From the NCBI GenBank assembly GCA_036251875.1, contig CP133960.1, positions 2,524,258 to 2,588,257 on the forward strand: a DNA stretch of 64,000 nt, given 5' to 3'. Shown here piece by piece: positions 41,254 to 47,113 of this stretch. The translations under genes were made by a program, and so were the position numbers. The notes under the pieces are model-generated. The model was not told the origin of the DNA, ran no database searches, and worked only from the letters and a program-made list of their open reading frames with translations. Each line of letters starts with the position of its first letter. Position 1 is the first letter of the stretch. Source of the DNA: Orbaceae bacterium lpD02. GTDB taxonomy: Bacteria > Pseudomonadota > Gammaproteobacteria > Enterobacterales > Orbaceae.

Positions 41254-42057
41254 CTAGTCATCTAATTCATCGAAGGCGGTATCATTTGTATTTGTGACTA
41301 CAGCAGCGGTCGGTAATTTTTTATAATTAGGGTTAAGTTGAATATAGATAATTGCAATAATGGCCCCTAATGCGCCAAAAGCAAGCAAACTAAAATCAAG
41401 ATAGCCGCCTACCAAAAAGCCGGCAAAAAAGAATGGTACAAGGTATTTCACCCACATCATATTAAGGACCATGGCATAACCAACTACCACAATAAAGCCT
41501 CCCGCTACTTGTAACCCTCGGGTTATCACCTCTGGAATATCATTGAGCAGTGAATTTAATGTTGCGGCATCAACATAAATTGCGATGATTAGCGATGGGA
41601 TCGCAACACGTAATGCTTGAACGAAGAGCGCCGAAACGTGCAGCAAATCTAATGTATGAAATTTAGCTTGTAGTGCCGCTCTATCTGCAGCATGCTGGAA
41701 AAAAACAGTAATGGTACGAGAAAATACAGTTAGAATTTGCCCTGCTGCAGCGACAGGCAAAGCAATAGCGATACCTGTTGGAATGTCTTGCTTTCCAACA
41801 ATAACTAAAATAGTTGAAATAATACTGGCTAATGCTGAGTCGGGCGATTGTGCCGCGCCAATATTCATCCAACCTAGCGCGATAAATTCAAGAAATCCAC
41901 CTAAAATAACACCTTTTTCAACATCACCTAATATTAAACCGACCATCGTACAAGCAATTAAAGGCCGGTGAGTTTGAAATTCATCGAGCACACTACCAAT
42001 ACCTGCAATACAGGCGTAAATGAATAGCAAAATTATTTGTAATATACTTATCTCCAT
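41254..42057 (-). CDS. sorA: Sorbose PTS permease subunit IIC
   Basis: A 267-residue polytopic IIC subunit of the mannose-family PTS (AGIGSVLDEFQTHRPL near 20, GDVEKGVILGGFLEFIALGW near 45). It recognises and translocates the sugar. The ATG at 42057 has GAGGG about 7 nt upstream, better placed than for the ATG at 42063. The tail is hydrophilic (TNTNDTAFDELDD). Confidence 0.9.
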   Translation of the reverse strand: MEISILQIILLFIYACIAGIGSVLDEFQTHRPLIACTMVGLILGDVEKGVILGGFLEFIALGWMNIGAAQSPDSALASIISTILVIVGKQDIPTGIAIALPVAAAGQILTVFSRTITVFFQHAADRAALQAKFHTLDLLHVSALFVQALRVAIPSLIIAIYVDAATLNSLLNDIPEVITRGLQVAGGFIVVVGYAMVLNMMWVKYLVPFFFAGFLVGGYLDFSLLAFGALGAIIAIIYIQLNPNYKKLPTAAVVTNTNDTAFDELDD

Positions 42058-42083
42058 AATCATACCCTCAATATTTAATGTGA

Positions 42084-42575
42084 CTAAGCAATATCGATTT
42101 CATTAATTTTTTTTATAAAATCAATTGATGGATCACTATAAACAACTCTTAAATCCAGCTTAATATTTAAATCGTTTAGCTGATTAAAAGCGTCTACATC
42201 ATTTTTATCTAATGATACTGCTTTGGTTATTTGGGTTTTACCTTCTCGATATGCCATGCCACCAATGTTAATCGATTTTATCGGTACACCTTTTTCAATA
42301 ATCGCTAATACATCTGCGGGGTTAGTAAATAGATAAAATACCGTGTCTTGTTGATATTTAGGGTTGTTATAAACTGAAACGGCTTTATCAATATTCACCA
42401 CGTTAACTTTAATCCCCGGAGGAGCGGCTTGTTTTAGTAATGTCTTACGTAAATCATCTTGATAAATGGCGTCATTACAGATAATAATTCGCTCAGCTTT
42501 CGCTTCTTTTACCCAAACAGTTGTAACTTGGCCATGGATAAGGCGGTCATCAATTCGTGCAAAGTTAATAATCAT
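42084..42575 (-). CDS. sorB: Sorbose PTS subunit IIB
   Basis: A 163-residue cytoplasmic IIB subunit. The phosphorylated His is at residue 14 in RIDDRLIHGQVTTVW, the hallmark of the mannose-family IIB. It passes phosphate from IIA to the incoming sugar. It overlaps sorF by 4 nt. Confidence 0.93.
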   Translation of the reverse strand: MIINFARIDDRLIHGQVTTVWVKEAKAERIIICNDAIYQDDLRKTLLKQAAPPGIKVNVVNIDKAVSVYNNPKYQQDTVFYLFTNPADVLAIIEKGVPIKSINIGGMAYREGKTQITKAVSLDKNDVDAFNQLNDLNIKLDLRVVYSDPSIDFIKKINEIDIA

Positions 42576-42988
42576 ATAAAGTCCTCCTCTTCTTCATTTT
42601 TGATGATATTTTTATTAAATTTTTGTACACAATGCTTTCCTATTTGAACCGAATAATCGGTAATTTCACTCAATGACATATCTGATATGTTATCAACTAT
42701 TTCTAAACATAATGGTAATGACATACCGCTGATTAGCTCAATTTTTTCCGACTTAAAGGCAAGTTCGGCTGCTGCGTTATAGGGACTGCCTCCAAATAAA
42801 TCGACGATAACTAAAGTATCAAGGTCAAAATTAATCATATCAGCGATTTTTTTTACTAATATTTCGCGGTTTTCATCTTTTTTAAAATCAATGGCAATAA
42901 TATTGTCAACATCGCCATAAATCATTGCTATTGAGTCCTTCATCGCGATAGCTAATTGCCCATGTCCGCACATGATGATATTAATCAT
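42572..42988 (-). CDS. sorF: Sorbose PTS subunit IIA
   Basis: A 138-residue cytoplasmic IIA domain with the phospho-accepting His near residue 9 in CGHGQLA and the DLFGGSPYNAA motif near 63. IIA is separate from IIB, as in Klebsiella sor. The C-terminus is acidic (NEEEEDFI). AAGGGG lies 8 nt before the ATG. Confidence 0.93.
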   Translation of the reverse strand: MINIIMCGHGQLAIAMKDSIAMIYGDVDNIIAIDFKKDENREILVKKIADMINFDLDTLVIVDLFGGSPYNAAAELAFKSEKIELISGMSLPLCLEIVDNISDMSLSEITDYSVQIGKHCVQKFNKNIIKNEEEEDFI

Positions 42989-43046
42989 TAATAATTCCCC
43001 TTGATAACGATACTGATTTTATTTTGGCTGATGGTAAATTTTGCAT
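42981..43046 (-). CDS. Short leader-like frame between sorC and sorF
   Basis: A 21-codon frame (starts MQNLPSAKIKS) has GAGAAGGA 7 nt upstream of its ATG and its stop overlaps the sorF start. It may couple translation into sorF. It occupies the place where sorD stands in the Klebsiella operon but shows no convincing similarity to SorD beyond the first two residues. Confidence 0.25.
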   Translation of the reverse strand: MQNLPSAKIKSVSLSRGIIND

Positions 43047-43123
43047 AAAACGATCCTTCTCACGAGATTTAAAGGTGATAAAAATATATACAATAATAAG
43101 TTATAGGATTGATTTGCTGTCAG

Positions 43124-44089
43124 TTAGTCAGGAGGAATTAATTGCGTTAGAATCGATTCGGCTGTTCCTTTGGTTGTAATCAGAACATTAATATAGCCGC
43201 CTAAAATGGCGGCAATAATCGCATCGGCTTTTTCAGTAGACTCTGCTACGCCTATACGATACTTAGCTATTTTTAATTGCTCTAAGGTAATATTGATAAT
43301 TTTATCTGAAATATTCGTTTGTACGATATTGCCTTTATGATCAAAGAAGCGTGAACAAATATCTCCTGCAATTGGTTTATTTTCAAGGGTTTCAATTTGA
43401 TCATCATCACCATAGAAACCATGCCATATTGAACTATTGGCAATATTACACGAGCCGATCCCAAACATTGCGATCGTCAATTTATACCAGTAAGAGGCAA
43501 TCTGATTATAATGTTGAGATTTTACAATTGCATCTCGTAATGATTTTTCTTCCAAAATGGCGGGGAAGTCCATTAATAGAGAACGGCAATGTAATTTGGT
43601 GGCGACATTATAAACAATAGTATTAACATGAAACTGGCTGGTTAATTTTCCTGCAGGACCGCCAACCATTGGTAGACAAAGGGCCTCTTTGTGTACGCTA
43701 TTATCAAGCTGTTCGGCTACGGCAGCAAGAGAACTTCCCCATGAAAAACCGATAATATCGTGATCAGTAATAATTTTTTGCAGGTACTTAGCCCCAGCAT
43801 ATCCCATTTTTTGTAAATAAATATCCGACTGGTCATCAGTATTAGCGTCAACGACTATCACGTCATGCAATTTAAAATATTCTTTTAGCTGTTTTTCTAG
43901 TAATGAAGTTTGGCAAAGGTTGTAGTTAATTGTAAATTTAACAATTTGTTGTTGTTGCGCTTTTTTTAATAGGCGACTAATGGTTGTGCGATAAATTCCT
44001 AATTTTGCCGAAATTTGAGCTTGGGTCAAATTATGCTCATAATAAAGCTGCGCGATATTAATTAATAATTTTAACTCATCGTTTGGCAT
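43124..44089 (-). CDS. sorC: SorC-family sugar-responsive regulator
   Basis: A 321-residue regulator with an N-terminal helix-turn-helix (LTQAQISAKLGIYRTTISRLLKKA near 27-50) and a C-terminal sugar-phosphate-binding domain (FSWGSSLAAVAEQL, MVGGPAGKLTSQFHVNT). It is close to Klebsiella SorC, which both activates and represses the sor operon with sorbose as inducer. The frame opens at GTG 44119 inside an operator-like palindrome. I prefer ATG 44089, 7 nt after AGGA, matching the family N-terminus. Confidence 0.9.
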   Translation of the reverse strand: MPNDELKLLINIAQLYYEHNLTQAQISAKLGIYRTTISRLLKKAQQQQIVKFTINYNLCQTSLLEKQLKEYFKLHDVIVVDANTDDQSDIYLQKMGYAGAKYLQKIITDHDIIGFSWGSSLAAVAEQLDNSVHKEALCLPMVGGPAGKLTSQFHVNTIVYNVATKLHCRSLLMDFPAILEEKSLRDAIVKSQHYNQIASYWYKLTIAMFGIGSCNIANSSIWHGFYGDDDQIETLENKPIAGDICSRFFDHKGNIVQTNISDKIINITLEQLKIAKYRIGVAESTEKADAIIAAILGGYINVLITTKGTAESILTQLIPPD

Positions 44090-44115
44090 AATCATTCCTA
44101 GTATTTTTAATTTAA

Positions 44116-44268
44116 GCACAAATGTGCGAAAACTAAGCTTGTATCTATATGATGATTATATTAAAGATGGGCAAACAATATAGGTCAAACAATATTTAAT
44201 CTAATGTGCGAAAACAAATTATTAATCACAAAAATGCGCTAATAAAATTGTCGATATCACAAATGTGC
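44116..44268 (-). promoter_or_regulatory. Sor operator/promoter region with repeated CACAnnTGTG-type sites
   Basis: Four related sites lie upstream of sorC: GCACAAATGTGC at 44116-44127, ATGTGCGAAAAC again at 44204-44215 (a 12-bp direct repeat of 44122-44133, 82 bp apart), CACAAAAATGCGC at 44227-44239 and CACAAATGTGC at 44258-44268. The spacing and palindromic core suggest binding sites for SorC and perhaps CRP. Confidence 0.5.
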
Positions 44269-44355
44269 AATGATTTTAATTGAAATTAATTGATTTGATT
44301 GAGAATGCTAAATTACAGGTATAAAAAAAATCACCGTTAGGTGATCTCTGAAACT

Positions 44356-44532
44356 TGGTGGGTCGTGAAGGATTGACTCGTCACATCGTGTGACTCGGCT
44401 CTGCGAGCTAGTTGCTAAAGCAACATACTAATCTGTTCCTGACAGATTAGTCGAACCTTAGGTTCTCATCCAAGTGTTGTGTTACTAAATTGTAGGCATA
44501 AAATAAATCACCATAAGGTGATCTCTGATATT
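44356..44532 (-). ncRNA. rtT-like repeat unit 4 (most distal)
   Basis: This unit holds the 19-nt tRNA-Lys 3' sequence (44356-44374), hairpins GTCACA/TGTGAC, GCTC/GAGC, GTTGC/GCAAC and the 10-bp ACTAATCTGT/ACAGATTAGT, then a terminator copy. Left of it a more diverged terminator (TCACCGTTAGGTGA, 44331-44344) closes the array. Confidence 0.6.
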
Positions 44533-44701
44533 TGGTGGGTCGTGAAGGATTGACTCGTCACATCGTGTGACTCGGCTCTGCGAGCTAGTTGCTAAAGCAA
44601 CATACTAATCTGTTCCTGACAGATTAGTCGAACCTTAGGTTCTCATCCAAGTGTTGTGTTACTAAATTGTAGGCATAAAATAAATCACCATAAGGTGATC
44701 T
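44533..44701 (-). ncRNA. rtT-like repeat unit 3, interrupted by the IS element
   Basis: Nearly identical to unit 4. The IS element is inserted at its terminator. The remaining 28 bases of the unit, including a second copy of the terminator palindrome, lie at 46242-46269. Confidence 0.6.
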
Positions 44702-44715
44702 CAGATTGTTGACAA

Positions 44716-44747
44716 ACCTCGATATTATTCGGGGTTTATTTTTTTAT
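44716..44747 (+). terminator. Inward-facing terminator at left IS end
   Basis: AAACCTCG / CGGGGTTT (8 bp with one wobble pair) is followed by ATTTTTTTATTTT on the plus strand. It would stop outside transcription from entering the element antisense to the transposase. Confidence 0.65.
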
Positions 44748-44748
44748 T

Positions 44749-45591
44749 TTAGCCATAAATACGATTTTTAATTGAAATTTTATTAAATCCATTCAAAAGT
44801 GACCTAAAATAGAGCAATAAAAATAGCTTTAGCGCTATTTTCTTTATATTTTGTGCTGTTGCGGCTAACAAACACTGCATTTGAACCTTAGCAAGCCCTC
44901 TAAATCTCGCATAACGATGTCCATGATGTTGTTTGGCGTCAGCAAAACTTCGCTCGACGGTCTCTTTTCGTCTCGCATAAACTTTTTTACCCCATTTACT
45001 TAGACGAATATCATTCGCTTTTTCTTTATCGGCTTCCCAGATATGGCGAGTAATGATTTTCAGACTATTTTTACTTTGTGTACACTGTGATAATAACGGA
45101 CACTGCTTGCAAACACCTGCTTTAGAATGATAATGACGGTAACCTTCTCGACTTGTCGTTTTATAAATCAGTGATTGCCCATTGGGGCAGGTATAGGTAT
45201 CGCGTTGACTATCATAAATAAACTGCCGTTTTCGTATGGCATTCGCACCATGATTCGGTCTGCGATAACCGATTACGGGATATATCTGCTCAGCTAACAA
45301 TAAATGGCAAATAGGGGCGGTAAAATACCCCGCATCAAGACCCACACCAACAGGCGCAAAGTTAAACCGAGTGACCTGCCGTTTGAGCCGAGCAAGATAA
45401 GGTTGAGAATCATGAACATTTCCCGCCGTAACATGCGTATCGGTAATTAGATTATGTTTACCATCAACCGTTCGGTGGTCAAGATAAAAGAACCCTTTAG
45501 GTTTGCCTTCCCGATGCATAAAACCGCTTTCTCGGTCGGTGGTGCTGATTTTAATTGCTTTATACCGTGTTTCCGTCCTTGGCGCTAAGGC
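44749..45591 (-). CDS. IS1182-like transposase, C-terminal part (ORF B)
   Basis: The open frame contains the DDE-type catalytic core: LDHRTVDGKHNLITDTHVTAG, VGLDAGYFTAP, a Cys cluster (CPNGQ, CKQCPLLSQCTQS) and the C-terminal RKETVERSFADAKQHHGHRYARFRG with the catalytic Glu. The first ATG is at 45519, but conserved transposase sequence (KAIKISTTDRESGF) extends upstream to the A AAA AAG heptamer at 45591-45597. This shows it is the downstream half of a frameshifted gene. Joined product is about 470-480 residues. Confidence 0.85.
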   Translation of the reverse strand, partial: ALAPRTETRYKAIKISTTDRESGFMHREGKPKGFFYLDHRTVDGKHNLITDTHVTAGNVHDSQPYLARLKRQVTRFNFAPVGVGLDAGYFTAPICHLLLAEQIYPVIGYRRPNHGANAIRKRQFIYDSQRDTYTCPNGQSLIYKTTSREGYRHYHSKAGVCKQCPLLSQCTQSKNSLKIITRHIWEADKEKANDIRLSKWGKKVYARRKETVERSFADAKQHHGHRYARFRGLAKVQMQCLLAATAQNIKKIALKLFLLLYFRSLLNGFNKISIKNRIYG

Positions 45592-46160
45592 TTTTTTCCA
45601 TGTGTAGCCCGCTCTTCCTCAATTGCTTTATTTAACTCATTAATATATTGGCTCGGCTCAATAATACGCTTTTCATTACATGCTTTTCCCTTATTGGCAC
45701 TGGCTTTAAGATGCGTGCTATCCGAATATAAGATACGGCCGCTAATTAAGCCTTTCGCGATAGCTTGCTCGACAATATTATCAAAAATCTGTTGATAAAT
45801 GTCACTATCATTAAATCGACGTCGACGATTTTGGCTTAGGGTTGACGCGTCAATCACTTTTTCGGTTAATCCCATCCCCAAAAACCAACGATAAGCTAAG
45901 TTAACCTGTATTTCTTGCACCAATCGCCGCTCACTGGGAATGCCGAAAAGATAACCTAATAACATAATTTTGAATAATCTGACGGGATCTTCTGCCGGGC
46001 GTCCATTATCCTTACAATAAAGGGACGCCACTGCATCACGAATAAATTCGAAATCAATAATCTTAGCAATTTTACGGACAAGGTGGTTTTGAGGAACAAG
46101 GGCTTCGAGCGATATTTGTTCTATTTTTTCAGGGGTTGCTGGTGTCGGTTTTCTAAGCAT
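45585..46160 (-). CDS. IS1182-like transposase, N-terminal part (ORF A)
   Basis: The frame encodes the N-terminal transposase domain (LVPQNHLVRKIAKIIDF, GRPAEDPVRLFKIMLLGYLFG) and the first part of the catalytic domain (ILYSDSTHLKASANKGKA with a DDE Asp). It ends in THGKKP and a TAG directly after the slippery sequence. I take ATG 46160 (MLRKPTPATPEKIEQ) rather than GTG 46190. On its own it lacks the rest of the catalytic core. Confidence 0.85.
   Translation of the reverse strand: MLRKPTPATPEKIEQISLEALVPQNHLVRKIAKIIDFEFIRDAVASLYCKDNGRPAEDPVRLFKIMLLGYLFGIPSERRLVQEIQVNLAYRWFLGMGLTEKVIDASTLSQNRRRRFNDSDIYQQIFDNIVEQAIAKGLISGRILYSDSTHLKASANKGKACNEKRIIEPSQYINELNKAIEEERATHGKKP
45591..45597 (-). other. 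A AAA AAG slippery heptamer in transposase
   Basis: On the coding strand the zero frame reads GGA AAA AAG CCT TAG. A -1 slip on A AAA AAG gives AAA AAA GCC TTA GCG and continues into the conserved ORF B. The phase is exactly that of a canonical -1 frameshift site, and a weak CCTT/AAGG hairpin follows. A simple one-base loss in the A-run would look the same. Confidence 0.55.
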
Positions 46161-46201
46161 CGGGACATACCTTTGATAGTTACACACCACACTATTAGAT
46201 C

Positions 46202-46225
46202 AAAAAACTCGCTAAAAAGCGAGTT
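46202..46225 (-). terminator. Inward-facing terminator at right IS end
   Basis: On the minus strand AACTCGCT, TTTT loop, AGCGAGTT is followed by TTTT. It lies upstream of the transposase start and would block read-through from the tRNA operon into the transposase. Confidence 0.7.
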
Positions 46226-46269
46226 CTTTGTCAACAATCTGAAATCACCATAAGGTGATCTCTGATATT

Positions 46270-46446
46270 TGGTGGGTCGTGAAGGATTGACTCGTCACAT
46301 CGTGTGACTCGGCTCTGCGAGCTAGTTGCTAAAGCAACATACTAATCTGTTCCTGACAGATTAGTCGAACCTAAGGTTCTCATCCAAGTGTTATGTTACT
46401 AAATTGTAGGCATAAAAAAAATCACCATAAGATGATCGCTGAAATT
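46270..46446 (-). ncRNA. rtT-like repeat unit 2
   Basis: Same structure as unit 1. The small hairpin near the T-arm-like segment reads AACCTAAGGTT instead of AACCTTAGGTT, a change in the loop only, and its terminator stem has one mismatch (AAGATGAT). Confidence 0.6.
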
Positions 46447-46623
46447 TGGTGGGTCGTGAAGGATTGACTCGTCACATCGTGTGACTCGGCTCTGCGAGCT
46501 AGTTGCTAAAGCAACATACTAATCTGTTCCTGACAGATTAGTCGAACCTTAGGTTCTCATCCAAGTGTTATGTTATTAAATTGTAGGCATAAAAAAAATC
46601 ACCATAAGGTGATCGCTGAAATT
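46447..46623 (-). ncRNA. rtT-like repeat unit 1 (next to tRNA-Lys)
   Basis: The 19-nt tRNA-Lys 3' sequence is at 46447-46465, the 77-nt hairpin insert at 46466-46542, the shared CGAACCTT at 46543-46550 and the first terminator at 46591-46614. The unit looks like a tRNA 3' half opened in the T-loop by the insert. No conserved reading frame is present on either strand. Confidence 0.6.
46591..46614 (-). terminator. Intrinsic terminator of the tRNA operon
   Basis: On the minus strand ATCACC, TTAT loop, GGTGAT is followed by eight T. It starts 10 nt after the CCA of tRNA-Lys. The same terminator is repeated in every unit of the array. Confidence 0.85.
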
Positions 46624-46699
46624 TGGTGGGTCGTGAAGGATTCGAACCTTCGACCAACGGATTAAAAGTCCGCTGCTCTACCGACTGAGCTAACGACCC
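46624..46699 (-). tRNA. tRNA-Lys (anticodon TTT)
   Basis: A 76-nt gene with encoded CCA. The acceptor stem GGGTCGT pairs with ACGACCC; the D-arm is AGCTCAGTCGGTAGAGC, the anticodon loop is ACTTTTAAT with anticodon TTT and the T-arm is AAGGTTCGAATCCTT. Last gene of a Val-Val-Lys operon; its 3' 19 nt recur in the downstream repeats. Confidence 0.97.
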
Positions 46700-46713
46700 A
46701 AATAGATAATATA

Positions 46714-46789
46714 TGGTGGGTGATACCGGGTTCGAACCAGTGACCCCCTCCTTGTAAGGGAGGTGCTCTCCCAACTGAGCTAATCACCC
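46714..46789 (-). tRNA. tRNA-Val (anticodon TAC), second copy
   Basis: A 76-nt gene with encoded CCA; acceptor GGGTGAT / ATCACCC; anticodon arm CCTCCCTTACAAGGAGG gives TAC. It is identical to the copy at 46839. Confidence 0.97.
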
Positions 46790-46838
46790 TAAATCTAAGA
46801 ACAATATTGCTTCAAAGATAAAATAACACAGTAAGAAT

Positions 46839-46914
46839 TGGTGGGTGATACCGGGTTCGAACCAGTGACCCCCTCCTTGTAAGGGAGGTGCTCTCCCAAC
46901 TGAGCTAATCACCC
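46839..46914 (-). tRNA. tRNA-Val (anticodon TAC), first copy
   Basis: Same 76-nt sequence as the neighbouring tRNA-Val. It is the promoter-proximal gene of the operon, starting about 18 nt after the -10 element. Confidence 0.97.
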
Positions 46915-46931
46915 TTACCGTGTGGAAAAGC

Positions 46932-46959
46932 ATTATAAAGATCCTTGTTTTTCAGTCAA
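46932..46959 (-). promoter_or_regulatory. tRNA operon promoter
   Basis: On the minus strand TTGACT (46954-46959), a 16-bp spacer and a perfect TATAAT (46932-46937) lie just upstream of the first tRNA-Val. This is the strongest sigma-70 match I noticed in the window. Confidence 0.85.
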
Positions 46960-47113
46960 CTGTTTTTTTCATTTTTATGCAAATTATTGATAATTCGTTT
47001 TAAATTTAAACATTTTTTGCGATATTTTTAGCATGAGTAATATTTTTTAAGGCTAGGGTGATTATTTTATTTGAATATAGTCTTAAATTTAGCTTATTTA
47101 GGGTAATAGCCAT

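Larger units (their letters stand above)
44702..46241 (-). mobile_element. IS1182-like insertion sequence, 1540 bp
   Basis: The element is bounded by perfect 15-bp inverted repeats (CAGATTGTTGACAAA at 44702-44716 and its complement at 46227-46241). It is flanked by a perfect 20-bp direct repeat (44682-44701 and 46242-46261), which is the terminator palindrome of the host repeat. It encodes one transposase split into two frames. Inward-facing terminator hairpins lie at both ends. Family assignment rests on the transposase sequence (DSTHLKASANKG, TVDGKHNLITDTHVTAGNVHD). Confidence 0.9.
44308..46623 (-). repeat. Tandem 177-bp tRNA-Lys-derived repeat array (rtT-like), four units
   Basis: Copies of the same unit start at 44356, 44533, 46270 and 46447, and the tRNA-Lys gene starts at 46624. 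All steps are exactly 177 bp once the IS element and its 20-bp target duplication are removed. Each unit begins (plus strand) with the 19 nt complementary to the 3' end of tRNA-Lys. A 77-nt hairpin-rich insert follows, then CGAACCTT as in the tRNA, and the unit ends with a copy of the operon terminator. Transcription from the tRNA promoter would read through all units. The plan matches the E. coli tyrT/rtT repeats (178 bp, 19 nt of tRNA-Tyr, from memory). Confidence 0.88.

Noticed and set aside
44308-46623. CRISPR array
   Set aside because: Units are 177 bp and directly tandem with no unique spacers, and no cas genes are present.
44308-46699. Prophage or integrative element attachment sites at tRNA-Lys
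   Set aside because: The 19-nt tRNA ends recur, but no integrase or phage genes lie between them and the spacing is a strict 177-bp tandem.
46568-46774. 68-codon minus-strand frame
   Set aside because: It runs through tRNA-Lys, tRNA-Val and the terminator; its residues (SLAQSVEQRTFNPLVEGSNP) are the familiar false translation of tRNA genes.
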